Positions 1 through 8,152 of a DNA stretch of 64,000 nucleotides are shown here, in pieces. Every line of letters starts with the position of its first letter. Positions within the stretch are counted from its first letter, which is position 1. The translations under genes and the position numbers were made by a program. Source of the DNA: Bog-756 sp963839925 (GTDB lineage: Bacteria > Actinomycetota > Acidimicrobiia > Acidimicrobiales > RAAP-2); assembly GCA_963839925.1 (NCBI GenBank), contig CAWIWV010000002.1:186001-250000 (forward strand), given 5' to 3'. A model generated the notes under the pieces. That model made no database searches and was not told the origin of the DNA. It saw only the letters and a program-made list of their open reading frames with translations.

Positions 1-432
1 CTTGTCCAGCTGGAACTGCTCGAGCAACTCGGTCGCCGTCCGCCGAGACTCCTTGGCCGAGATGCCGAAGAGCCGGCCGTGGAAGTAGAGGTTCTCCCAG
101 ACGGTGAGCTGCCGGTCGAGCGTGTTCTGCTGGCTCACGATCCCGAGGATCTGCTTGGCCAGGGCGGGGTGGGCGACCACGTCGATGCCGCCGACGAACG
201 CCCGACCCGAGGTCGGGATCACCCGGGTGGTGAGCATGCCCACGGTGGTGGTCTTGCCGGCGCCGTTCGGGCCGAGCAGCCCGAAGATCTCACCCGGTTC
301 GACACTCAGGTTCAGCCCGTCGACCGCCCGCAGTTCGGAACCGGCGTAGACCTTGGTCAGGTCCACCGTCTGGATGACCGCCGGTCGAGCGGCAGCCCCG
401 TCGGAGCTCGGTCTGGAGACAGTCGAAGTCAT
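1..432 (-). CDS. ABC transporter ATP-binding protein, DrrA-like (partial, C-terminus outside window)
   Basis: Only the first 144 residues are present; the frame stays open to the window edge. Read on the minus strand, it has a Walker A (GPNGAGKT, residues about 54-61) and a Q-loop segment IVSQQNTLDRQLTVWEN. This Q-loop style is typical of ABC-2 type export ATPases of the daunorubicin-resistance (DrrA) family, which energise a separate membrane permease. The Walker B and signature motifs lie outside the window. The ATG at 430-432 starts the frame. The permease would be expected further left. Family assignment is good; the substrate cannot be told. Confidence 0.88.
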   Translation of the reverse strand, partial: MTSTVSRPSSDGAAARPAVIQTVDLTKVYAGSELRAVDGLNLSVEPGEIFGLLGPNGAGKTTTVGMLTTRVIPTSGRAFVGGIDVVAHPALAKQILGIVSQQNTLDRQLTVWENLYFHGRLFGISAKESRRTATELLEQFQLDK

Positions 433-519
433 GGCCCTGGGAGCGAGACTATCCGAGGCCATCCGCGCCTCAGCCGCCCGGATCGAACCGCTTCGGAAGT
501 CCCGTCGAGCTATTCGGCA

Positions 520-1287
520 CTACTTGGGAGGCATGCGGATCCCGCCGTCCAGCCGGATCACCTCTGCGTTGAGGTAACTGTTGGCCACGATGTGCGAGAC
601 CAGCTCTGCGTATTCGGCCGGATTGCCCAAGCGCTTCGGGAAGTTGACCGATTCACCCAGCTTGTTCCGGGCGTCGTCGGGCAGCATCGCCAGCAGCGGC
701 GTGTCGAAGAGCCCCGGCGCGATGGCCACAACCCGGACCCCGACCACCGCCAAGTCGCGGGCGGCAGGCAGGGTCATGCCGACGATGGCACCCTTCGACG
801 CGGAGTAGGCCAGCTGACCGATCTGACCGTCGAACGCGGCGACCGACGCGGTGTTGACGATGACCCCACGCTCGCCGTTGTCCAGAGGTTCCGTCGTCGA
901 CATCACCGACGCCGCCTTGGTCATCACGTTGAACGTGCCGACGACGTTCAGGTTCTGGATGAACTGGAAGGGCTCGAGATCGTGCGGCGACCCGTCCCGG
1001 TTGATGACCCGGCCGACCCACCCGCTGCCGGCGCAGTTGACCGCGATGCGAAGGACTCCGGCGCCGGCCGCCTGGTCGACCGCCCGTTGACAGTCGGCGG
1101 GCACGGTGACGTCGCCGCCGACGAAGGTGGCGTTGGAGCCGATCTCCGCCACCACTTCCTTGCCCCGCTCCTCGTTCCGATCGAAGACGGTGACCTGCAC
1201 CCCTTCGGCGGCGAGCTTGCGGGCGGTCGCCTCGCCGAGCCCCGAGGCGCCACCTGTGACAATTGCTGAGCTTCCGTTGATCTTCAT
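520..1287 (-). CDS. SDR family 3-hydroxyacyl-CoA dehydrogenase (type-2, HSD10-like)
   Basis: This 255-residue classical short-chain dehydrogenase has the nucleotide-binding TGGASGLG near residues 11-18, an NCAG motif, and the catalytic Y161-x-x-x-K165. The overall pattern (N-terminal SSAIVTGGASGLGEAT and C-terminal VIRLDGGIRM) resembles type-2 3-hydroxyacyl-CoA dehydrogenases, which oxidise 3-hydroxyacyl-CoA with NAD+ in beta-oxidation. A TAACCT box lies 6 nt before the ATG, so the transcript is probably leaderless. It is a single-gene unit between the ABC gene and rnhA. The acyl-CoA role is inferred from family resemblance. Confidence 0.85.
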   Translation of the reverse strand: MKINGSSAIVTGGASGLGEATARKLAAEGVQVTVFDRNEERGKEVVAEIGSNATFVGGDVTVPADCQRAVDQAAGAGVLRIAVNCAGSGWVGRVINRDGSPHDLEPFQFIQNLNVVGTFNVMTKAASVMSTTEPLDNGERGVIVNTASVAAFDGQIGQLAYSASKGAIVGMTLPAARDLAVVGVRVVAIAPGLFDTPLLAMLPDDARNKLGESVNFPKRLGNPAEYAELVSHIVANSYLNAEVIRLDGGIRMPPK

Positions 1288-1343
1288 GCGGGCAGGTTAC
1301 GGGAGCCGTGGCCGGACGCCAAGACCGCCAGGACCGGGACCAC

Positions 1344-1805
1344 TCACTGGCGGTCGGCGGCCTCGGTGGCCAGGCGGTCCACTTCGTCGTTCATCCGGTC
1401 CCCCGAGTGGCCCTTCACCCATTCGAAGGTGACCTGACGGGTCGGGTCGAGTGCCAAGTCCAGCAGGTCCCGCCAGAGATCCTGGTTGGCGACGGGTTTT
1501 CGCTGGGTGTTGCGCCAGCCGCGCTTGAGCCAGCCCTCCCACCATCGGTCGCGGAAGCAGTTGACCACGTAGGTCGAGTCGCTCACCACATGGATCGGCC
1601 CCGAGAGGGACTGCAGGGCGCGCAGCACCGCGGTCACCTCCATCCGTTGGTTGGTCGTGCTCGGTTCTCCTCCGCTGTCCGAGCTGCCACCATCCACCGC
1701 CCACGCCCATCCGCCCGGACCCGGGTTCCCGCGGCACGCACCGTCGGTGTACACGACGGTCACGGATTCGTCGGATCGTTCATCGGATCGAGGCAGTGCG
1801 CTCAT
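1344..1805 (-). CDS. rnhA: Ribonuclease HI
   Basis: The 153-residue product degrades the RNA strand of RNA/DNA hybrids. It has the RNase H fold landmarks in order: YTDGACRGNPGPGGWA (first catalytic Asp), MEVTAVLRAL (catalytic Glu), SDSTYVVN (Asp), WVKGHSGDRMNDEVDRLA (active-site His and last Asp). The frame is open for 44 codons upstream of the ATG at 1803-1805, but that stretch overlaps the divergent aceE start and lacks family similarity, so the later ATG is preferred. It is divergent from aceE across about 49 bp. Confidence 0.95.
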   Translation of the reverse strand: MSALPRSDERSDESVTVVYTDGACRGNPGPGGWAWAVDGGSSDSGGEPSTTNQRMEVTAVLRALQSLSGPIHVVSDSTYVVNCFRDRWWEGWLKRGWRNTQRKPVANQDLWRDLLDLALDPTRQVTFEWVKGHSGDRMNDEVDRLATEAADRQ

Positions 1806-1819
1806 CGTCACAGCATGCC

Positions 1820-1845
1820 TTCCCACGAGGCGTGGCGAGTGGGAA
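1820..1845. promoter_or_regulatory. Inverted repeat between divergent rnhA and aceE
   Basis: TTCCCAC (1820-1826) and GTGGGAA (1839-1845) form a perfect 7-bp inverted repeat separated by 12 bp, directly before the proposed GTG start of aceE at 1855. A GAACAT hexamer at 1843-1848, six bases before that GTG, could be a weak -10 box, so a protein bound here would block it. No regulator gene is adjacent. The operator role is inferred from position only. Confidence 0.35.
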
Positions 1846-1854
1846 CATGGGAGC

Positions 1855-4593
1855 GTGCTGTTCGACGGAGTGAGCCACCAACTTCCCGACGCGGATCCGG
1901 TCGAGACGGCCGAGTGGTTGGACGCGTTCGACGACATCGTCGACCTGCACGGTCGGAACCGGGCGCGCTACCTCCTCATGAGAATCCTCGAGCGCGCCCG
2001 GCAGAAGCAGGTCGACTTCCCGGCCACCGTCTCGTCGCCCTACGTGAACACCATCCCCTCGGACGAGGAACCGGAGTTCCCCGGCGACGAGTACCTCGAG
2101 CGCCGGATCCGGGCCTTCATCCGGTGGAACGCCGCGGTCATGGTGGTCAGGGCCAACGTCCGGTCGGAGGCGATCGGTGGCCACCTCTCCACCTACGCCA
2201 GCTCGGCCTCGCTCTACGAGGTGGGGTTCAACCACTTCTTCCGCGGGAAGGACGGCGGCCACCCCGGGGACCAGGTCTACTTCCAAGGACACGCCTCGCC
2301 CGGCATCTACGCCAGGGCGTTCGTCGAGGGCCGGCTCTCCGAGGAGCAACTCGACAACTTCCGCTTCGAGGTGGGCACCGACGGACTTTCCTCCTACCCC
2401 CATCCTCGCCTCATGCCCGAGTTCTGGGAGTTCCCGACGGTCTCGATGGGTCTCGGACCGCTCAACGCCATCGGGCAGGCCCACGTGGCCCGTTACCTCC
2501 AGGCCCGCGGGATCGCCGACACCAAGGACAGTCGGGTCTGGTGCTTCGTCGGGGACGGCGAGTTCGACGAACCCGAGACGCTCGGCGCGCTGGGCATGGC
2601 CGGCCGCGAGCACCTCGACAATCTGGTGTTCGTCGTCAACTGCAACCTCCAGCGGCTCGACGGTCCGGTGCGGGGCAACGGCAAGGTCATCCAGGAGTTC
2701 GAAGCACTCTTCCGTGGGGCCGGATGGAACGTGATCAAGGTGATCTGGGGCCGGACCTGGGACGACCTCCTCGCCAAGGACGTCGACGGCGTGCTGTTGA
2801 ACAAGATGAACTCGACGGTCGACGGCGAGTTCCAGAAGTACGCGACCGAGTCGGGGGCCTACATCAGGGAGCACTTCTTCGGACCGGACCCGCGCCTGGC
2901 GGAGTTGGTGAGCCACCTCTCCGACGAAGAGCTCCAGTCACTGCCCCGTGGCGGCCACGACTACCGCAAGCTCTACGCCGCCTACAAGGCGGCCACCGAG
3001 CACGTCGGCGCACCCACCGCGATCCTCGCCAAGACGATCAAGGGGTGGACCCTCGGACCCGAGATCGAGGCCCGCAACGCCACCCACCAGATCAAGAAGA
3101 TGACCAAGACCCAGTTGCTCGCCCTGCGGGATCGCCTCTTCCTCAACGACGAGATCCCCGAGCGTGACCTCGACGCCGACCTGCCGCCGTACTACCGACC
3201 GGCACCGGGCGAGGAGGCCGCGGTCTACCTCGCCGCTCGGCGCCGCGCGCTCGGTGGCCCCCTGCCGAGCCGAGTCGACCGGTCGAAGCCGCTTCCGGCC
3301 CCCGGAGAGAAGGCGTTCGCCGAGCTGTTCGCAGGCTCGGGCCGCCAGTCGGTCTCGACCACCATGGCATTCGCCCGCCTGTTGCGTTCGTTGGTGCGCG
3401 ATCCCTCGATCGGGAAACGGATCGTCCCGATCGTCTCGGACGAAGCACGGACGTTCGGGCTCGAGTCGTTGATCAGCGAGGCTCAGATCTATGCGCCGGA
3501 AGGCCAGCGCTACACCCCGGTCGACGCCGGTCTGGCCCTGCACTACGCCGAGAGCGCCTCGGGCCAGGTGCTGCAAGAGGGAATCACCGAAGCCGGCGCG
3601 GTCGCTGCCTTCACCGCCGCGGCCACCTCTTATGTCACCTGGGGCGAACCCACCATCCCCTTCTATCTCTTCTATTCCATGTTCGGCTTCCAGCGGGTGG
3701 GGGACCTCCTCTGGGCCCTCGGGGATGTCCGCGGACGCGGGTTCCTCCTCGGTTGCACCGCCGGTCGGACCACCTTGAACGGTGAGGGCCTCCAGCACCA
3801 GGACGGCCACTCGCTCCTGTTGGCCTCGACGGTGCCGAGTGTCGCCGCCTATGACCCAGCGTTCTCCTACGAGGTGGCAACCATCGTCGAGAACGGCATC
3901 CGTCGGATGACCGGACCGGAACCGGAGGACCGGTTCTGGTACCTGACGCTGTACAACGAGAACTACCCGATGCCGCCGCTGCCCTCGGATGCGGACGAAG
4001 CCCACGCGGTGCGCCTCGGCACGATCAAGGGGATGTACCGCTTCGCGCCCGACGTCATCGGAGACGTGGACCCGGCGAAGTCCGACTCCGATGGGATGAC
4101 GAAGGTCAGCGTGCTGTTCTCAGGGTCCGCGTGGCAGGCGGCGGTGAAGGCCCGGGAGATGCTCGCGGCCGAGTGGAACGTCGACGCCGATCTCTGGTCG
4201 GTGACCTCGTACAAGTCGCTGCGCGAGGACGCCATCTCGGTCGAGCGCTGGAACCGCCTCCACCCCGCGGAAACCGAGCGAGTTCCCTTCGTCACCGAAC
4301 AACTCAACCGTTCTGAGGGGCCGATCGTGGCGGTCACCGACTTCATGCGGTCGGTGCCCGACCAGGTTGCGCGGTGGATACCGAGGGACTTCACCTCCCT
4401 CGGTACCGACGGGTTCGGCCGTTCGGACACCCGAGCGGTCCTGCGGCGGTTCTTCGAGGTCGATGCCGAGCACGTGGTGACCGCAGTCCTCCACAGCCTC
4501 GCTGAAGCCGGGAGCGTCACGCCTTCAGCGGTCTCCGAGGCCATCGAGCGCTACGGGATCGACCCCGACGCGGCCGACCCGTGGTCGGCCTGA
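1855..4593 (+). CDS. aceE: Pyruvate dehydrogenase E1 component, homodimeric type
   Basis: The 912-residue size and sequence match the single-chain E1 of the pyruvate dehydrogenase complex, which decarboxylates pyruvate on thiamine diphosphate and passes the acetyl group to lipoyl E2. The thiamine-diphosphate motif CFVGDGEFDEPE sits near residue 230 and is followed by VVNCNLQRLDGPVRGNGK. The C-terminal transketolase-like part includes PFYLFYSMFGFQRVGD and GEGLQHQDGHS. The GTG at 1855 (context GTGCTGTTCGACGG) is chosen because the longer open frame overlaps rnhA. Genes for E2 and E3 are not nearby, as is common in Actinobacteria. Confidence 0.95.
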   Translation: MLFDGVSHQLPDADPVETAEWLDAFDDIVDLHGRNRARYLLMRILERARQKQVDFPATVSSPYVNTIPSDEEPEFPGDEYLERRIRAFIRWNAAVMVVRANVRSEAIGGHLSTYASSASLYEVGFNHFFRGKDGGHPGDQVYFQGHASPGIYARAFVEGRLSEEQLDNFRFEVGTDGLSSYPHPRLMPEFWEFPTVSMGLGPLNAIGQAHVARYLQARGIADTKDSRVWCFVGDGEFDEPETLGALGMAGREHLDNLVFVVNCNLQRLDGPVRGNGKVIQEFEALFRGAGWNVIKVIWGRTWDDLLAKDVDGVLLNKMNSTVDGEFQKYATESGAYIREHFFGPDPRLAELVSHLSDEELQSLPRGGHDYRKLYAAYKAATEHVGAPTAILAKTIKGWTLGPEIEARNATHQIKKMTKTQLLALRDRLFLNDEIPERDLDADLPPYYRPAPGEEAAVYLAARRRALGGPLPSRVDRSKPLPAPGEKAFAELFAGSGRQSVSTTMAFARLLRSLVRDPSIGKRIVPIVSDEARTFGLESLISEAQIYAPEGQRYTPVDAGLALHYAESASGQVLQEGITEAGAVAAFTAAATSYVTWGEPTIPFYLFYSMFGFQRVGDLLWALGDVRGRGFLLGCTAGRTTLNGEGLQHQDGHSLLLASTVPSVAAYDPAFSYEVATIVENGIRRMTGPEPEDRFWYLTLYNENYPMPPLPSDADEAHAVRLGTIKGMYRFAPDVIGDVDPAKSDSDGMTKVSVLFSGSAWQAAVKAREMLAAEWNVDADLWSVTSYKSLREDAISVERWNRLHPAETERVPFVTEQLNRSEGPIVAVTDFMRSVPDQVARWIPRDFTSLGTDGFGRSDTRAVLRRFFEVDAEHVVTAVLHSLAEAGSVTPSAVSEAIERYGIDPDAADPWSA

Positions 4594-4633
4594 TCCACTC
4601 AAGCACGGATACCCGCCCGCCGATGGTCGAAGG

Positions 4634-5428
4634 ATGCAGGTCGCGACCATTGACCGCGAGCTCCCGCACTCGACGTCACTGGTGCGGATGTTCCACGAGG
4701 TGGCCGACGAGCTTCGCCGAACCTTCTCCGAACGCAAGGGATGGCTGCTCGGCCTGGGGTTGAACGTTGTCGTCGCCGCCGTCTACGTCGGCTACAAGCA
4801 CTATCAACCACACAGCCACGACAAGGTGCGAATCGCAGGCATCGCCACCGAAACGGTCGCCTGGGTCCTGGCCTCGGTCATCAACACCAACCAGCTGGGA
4901 GCGGACGAGGACCAGGTGACCCGTTCCCTCAGGCGCGGTGAGCACATCGGGCACGAGCTGGCTCTGAAGAACCTGGCCTTGGGGATCCTCCTCTTCCCGA
5001 TCGCCTTCGCCTTGTCGGTCGGAGTTCGGCTGGCACTCGACCATTGGCGGGAAATCCCCCACGCGATCCTGTTCGACCTCTACGTCACCTTCCTTTGGCT
5101 CGGGGTCGGCAGCCTGGTGTCGGTGCTGCTCCCCTACCGACCCATCTCACTTCGACAGCGTTGGCAGCATCGCAAGTCGTGGTTTCGCTGGCTGGTGTGT
5201 CTCGCAGCCCCCTACGTCGTCCTGTTCGGCATCATCCGACCTCTCAAACGGCCGGCTGACCGCATCGCCCACGCCCTCTGCGGCTCAGCCGAGCAACACC
5301 TGCTCGGCTACGCGTTCGTGTACTTCTTCTACGCGATAGCGGTCTGGCTGGTCTGCCTGTGCCTCACCGGTCTCTACGGGCGCATCGCCCCCGAACGACT
5401 GCAGGCCGATCTCGAACGCCAAGACTGA
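4634..5428 (+). CDS. Uncharacterised multi-pass membrane protein
   Basis: This 264-residue protein of unknown function has about five hydrophobic segments, near residues 37-55, 114-134, 147-164, 182-200 and 232-255, with a polar N-terminal region of about 35 residues. Hydrophilic loops contain NTNQLGADEDQV and RRGEHIGHELALKN. It lies 40 bp downstream of aceE in the same direction and could be co-transcribed, but nothing in it suggests pyruvate metabolism. It converges with the following lipoprotein gene with a 22-bp gap. I do not recognise the family. Confidence 0.7.
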   Translation: MQVATIDRELPHSTSLVRMFHEVADELRRTFSERKGWLLGLGLNVVVAAVYVGYKHYQPHSHDKVRIAGIATETVAWVLASVINTNQLGADEDQVTRSLRRGEHIGHELALKNLALGILLFPIAFALSVGVRLALDHWREIPHAILFDLYVTFLWLGVGSLVSVLLPYRPISLRQRWQHRKSWFRWLVCLAAPYVVLFGIIRPLKRPADRIAHALCGSAEQHLLGYAFVYFFYAIAVWLVCLCLTGLYGRIAPERLQADLERQD

Positions 5429-5450
5429 GCCGAACCGAGAACCGACGGGG

Positions 5451-6308
5451 TCAACCGATGGTTTGGCCGCCCTCGAGTTCTTGCAGCGTCGTCACCTGGC
5501 TCGCGGGAGGGGCGGTGATCGACACGGGAGTTCCGTAGTTGGTGAAGTCGATGACCATCGACTCGTGGCTGGCTGAAGCTCCCGAGCCGGCGGGCAAGGC
5601 GATGGACAAGCTCATTCGCCGGATCCGGTTGTCGGAGCCGACGTACACGCGATACGTCAAGCCATCCTGGAAGATCTTCTTGACCGCAGAGGCATCCGAT
5701 GAGGAGATCCCGACCGAGGAGAGCCGGCTGTTGATGACCGCCGGCGAGAGTGCCACGTCGTAGGCGGTGACCGGGGTGGAGCCGATCGTCTGGGGGCCGA
5801 CCTTGGTGACGACCGCTCCTTTGGCAGACAGGATCTTCAGCATGTCCGAGGCGTTGGTGAGCTGGAGGCCCGATGTCGCCGATTTGGTCACGGGCTGAGC
5901 AATCCAGTTCTTCCCCGGGGCGAGCTTGGAGATCTCCGGATTCGAAACGTAGGCCGTCCCATCGACGTAGATCACCGACAGGGTGCCCAGCTCGGAGGCG
6001 AGTCCCGAGATCGGTAGGCCCTTCAGGTTCAGCGTGAGTTGCATCGCGTTGTTGTCCAGGTCGATCGAACCGCTGCCGGTGAGTCCGATCGTCTTGCCGT
6101 CGATGCCCACTCGCAAGGCCATCCCGATGTCGGCCGAGTTCTGCTGCTCGGTCGACTGGACCGCCCGCAGGAGTACGACCGATGGGCTGGCCGCCGGCGC
6201 GCCTGTCGTCGCCGGGGGATTGGCGGTCGACGACGAAGAGCAGGCCGCAAGGCCAATTCCCACTGCAACGACCGTCACCGCACCGATGATCCGGTGTCTC
6301 ACCCGCAT
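5451..6308 (-). CDS. Lipoprotein, LppX/LprAFG-like
   Basis: This 285-residue protein has a signal peptide ending in a lipobox L-A-A-C (Cys23), followed by a Ser/Ala/Pro/Thr-rich linker; it should be lipidated and anchored on the outer face of the membrane. The rest (TVIYVDGTAYVS-like beta segments, periodic small hydrophobic strands, SSVGISSSDASAVKKIF) resembles the actinobacterial LppX/LprG fold that holds lipids. A strong ribosome binding site AAAGGAGG precedes the ATG, so this gene, unlike many here, is leadered. Family assignment is moderate; the cargo is unknown. Confidence 0.72.
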   Translation of the reverse strand: MRVRHRIIGAVTVVAVGIGLAACSSSSTANPPATTGAPAASPSVVLLRAVQSTEQQNSADIGMALRVGIDGKTIGLTGSGSIDLDNNAMQLTLNLKGLPISGLASELGTLSVIYVDGTAYVSNPEISKLAPGKNWIAQPVTKSATSGLQLTNASDMLKILSAKGAVVTKVGPQTIGSTPVTAYDVALSPAVINSRLSSVGISSSDASAVKKIFQDGLTYRVYVGSDNRIRRMSLSIALPAGSGASASHESMVIDFTNYGTPVSITAPPASQVTTLQELEGGQTIG

Positions 6309-6409
6309 CTGGCCCTCCTTTACCCTGCCTCATTTTGCACGGACCGACTTCGATTCCTTATCGGCACGATCTGTCGTCGCCTTGAGCCCTAATTTCCGCC
6401 GTCTTGACC

Positions 6410-7078
6410 CTACCCCCAGCCCAGCTCCTTCAGACGTGCATCGCCGATCCCGAAGTGGTGGCCGATCTCGTGGATCACCGTGGTGCGAACCAGGTTCCTG
6501 ACCTCCTCTTTGGTCCGGCAGTGTTCACAGATCGTCCGTCGGTAGATGAAGATCTGGTCCGGATTCGCATACCACGAGCCGTAGTAGCGCTTGGTGAGCG
6601 GGACGCCCGCGTAGAGACCGAAGAGGTCTCTGCCCTCAGCCTCTTCCTCGACGGTGATCGCGACATTGGTCATCGCTTCCAGAAACTCCTGCGGGAGTGA
6701 GTCGATCGCCTCCCCGACCAGCTCCTCGAACTGGTTCAAAGGGACATCGATGCCCGGCCTCCCGTCCACCTCGGTGTGGAGACGGCGACGAGGGGCGTGG
6801 CCGCGGCTGTGGAGGATCTCGAGCATCGTGCCCCTGATTCCTATCGTGGTGGCGATCGAGAGGAGCTCGTCCTTGGTCGACGCGGCCACCGGCAGACGCG
6901 AGTCCACACTCCATTTGGCCAACGACTCGAGGGCCTCCCGGTAGCGGCCGGTCGCCAGGTTGTTGTCGAACCACTTGCGTTGGGATTCGGAGAGATTCGG
7001 ACGAAGGGTCTTCTCGAGGCGACGAAGGCGCCGCAACGTCGCCTTGTCGACTCCTCCCCCTCGCTCGGATCGGCCCAC
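6410..7078 (-). CDS. Metallopeptidase-family protein (minimal MMP-like zincin) with N-terminal helical extension
   Basis: The C-terminal half carries the zincin motif HEIGHHFGIGDARLKEL, as in the minimal matrix-metalloprotease-like family, plus TICEHCRTKEEVRNLVRTTV before it. The family core is about 120-130 residues; here about 100 extra N-terminal residues form a helical, charged domain (LRRLEKTLRP, YREALESLAKW) that loosely recalls small immunity-protein helices (inference, weak). The GTG at 7076-7078 is chosen because TACCCT lies 7 nt upstream, giving a leaderless start; longer starts to 7144 are possible. The substrate is unknown. Confidence 0.8.
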   Translation of the reverse strand: MGRSERGGGVDKATLRRLRRLEKTLRPNLSESQRKWFDNNLATGRYREALESLAKWSVDSRLPVAASTKDELLSIATTIGIRGTMLEILHSRGHAPRRRLHTEVDGRPGIDVPLNQFEELVGEAIDSLPQEFLEAMTNVAITVEEEAEGRDLFGLYAGVPLTKRYYGSWYANPDQIFIYRRTICEHCRTKEEVRNLVRTTVIHEIGHHFGIGDARLKELGWG

Positions 7079-7165
7079 CCGGGCAAGGGTAACGGTCGCA
7101 TGAGAGCCGCTTGCCGTCGCCATCGCCAAGGTCGTCCTCGACACAACGACTCGCCACTTTCCTAA

Positions 7166-7192
7166 AAGATAGGTAGCTATCTAATAAGATAG
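7166..7192 (+). promoter_or_regulatory. AT-rich operator candidate before the MNT nucleotidyltransferase
   Basis: AAGATAG occurs at 7166-7172 and again at 7186-7192, exactly 20 bp apart (two helical turns). Between them CTATCT at 7177-7182 forms a perfect inverted repeat with the first AGATAG across a 4-bp loop. The patch is clearly AT-rich in an otherwise GC-rich window and lies 20 bp before the start codon at 7212. This is the arrangement expected for an autoregulated winged-helix protein, and the downstream product has such a domain. The binding protein is inferred. Confidence 0.5.
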
Positions 7193-7211
7193 AACATTAA
7201 ACTATTCGATC

Positions 7212-7880
7212 ATGGACATGCGAGACCCGACGCGATCGATCACGCCCACGCTCGACGGACCTGTTCTCGCCGTCCTGGCCAGTTCGGGCCGGCCTCTCAC
7301 GGTCGGCGAAGTCGCGGCTCAGACCGTCCGGGGTTCGGAGATCGGTGTGCGTAAATGCCTCGCCCGATTGGTCGCTCAGGGACTGGTGCGATCAACTGAG
7401 ATGGGACGGAACCGAGTTCATGAACTCAACAGAGAACATGTCGCAGCTCCCATCGCCACCGCGATGGCCGATCTTCGCCTCGAACTCTGGCGTCGCATGC
7501 GCAAGGAGATCGACGGCTGGAAGCCACAGCCTCTCTGCGCCTGCATCTTCGGCTCAGCAGCACGGGGCGACGGCGACGCTGACAGCGACGTGGACCTGCT
7601 CCTCGTGCACCCACCGTTCCCGGAAGATCCGAAGCTGCCTCCGAAAGCGAATTGGATCGATGCGGCGGCGGCGCTTGTGACTGTTTTCGTGGCCGCATCC
7701 TCCGCCGAGGCGGCGCGATGGCAACGAAACATCGACACCTTGCGTGCCCATCTTCTCCGGTGGAGCGGAAATCAACTCCAGATTGTGGACCTCTCTCTGG
7801 GGGAATGGATGGACAGGCGGCACAATACAGCGCTGAGAGCCGACATCGAGCGGGACGCGATCGATCTCGCGGCAACTTGA
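7212..7880 (+). CDS. Winged-helix / MNT-type nucleotidyltransferase (antitoxin-like)
   Basis: The 222-residue product has an N-terminal winged-helix region (residues about 18-75: LTVGEVAAQTVRGSEIGVRK, LVAQGLVRS) followed by a polymerase-beta-like minimal nucleotidyltransferase. The signature is visible: G114-S115, R118-G-D and the metal-binding D126-x-D128 in DADSDVDLL. MNT proteins act as antitoxins that AMPylate and silence HEPN ribonucleases. Immediately downstream is a HEPN-like C-terminal fragment, which fits that pairing. The N-terminal helix-turn-helix suggests autoregulation through the repeats at 7166-7192. Base composition upstream hints at acquisition by transfer. Confidence 0.82.
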   Translation: MDMRDPTRSITPTLDGPVLAVLASSGRPLTVGEVAAQTVRGSEIGVRKCLARLVAQGLVRSTEMGRNRVHELNREHVAAPIATAMADLRLELWRRMRKEIDGWKPQPLCACIFGSAARGDGDADSDVDLLLVHPPFPEDPKLPPKANWIDAAAALVTVFVAASSAEAARWQRNIDTLRAHLLRWSGNQLQIVDLSLGEWMDRRHNTALRADIERDAIDLAAT

Positions 7881-7918
7881 TCGTCCGCGATCTGGCCCCG
7901 ACGAATCAGAAGGTGTAG

Positions 7919-8128
7919 CTGACATGGTCAAGGCCGCCCGCGAACCGCGCAGTCCTCAAGAAGGCCGTGCCCGACGGGGCCAAGCTCTCCAACACACTTG
8001 CCCGCTTGCTTGATCTGAAAGACGAGGCGCACTACGGCGTCATGGTGGTTTCCGCCGGCAAGGCTCGCAGTGCCGCACGGTGGGCCGAAACCCTGGTGGC
8101 CCGGGCGGCTGACGAAGTCGAGCGGTGA
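7919..8128 (+). pseudogene. Truncated HEPN-like toxin fragment
   Basis: In the frame ending at TGA 8126-8128 there are 69 codons with no good start and a TAG at 7916. The peptide includes LSNTLARLLDLKDEAHYG and ARSAARWAETLVARAADEV, matching the C-terminal helices of HEPN-like proteins that usually follow wHTH-MNT genes; the N-terminal two thirds are missing. An ATG at 7924 opens a different frame (MVKAAREPRSPQ) that soon stops, so a frameshift plus deletion is possible. The gap to the MNT gene is 38 bp. HEPN assignment rests on remembered family pattern and context, so it is moderate. Confidence 0.55.
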
Positions 8129-8152
8129 ACGGAACTCGCATACGCTGAGGTG

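Noticed and set aside
2938..4005. 355-codon minus-strand frame inside aceE
   Set aside because: Shadow frame; aceE is continuous and strongly conserved there.
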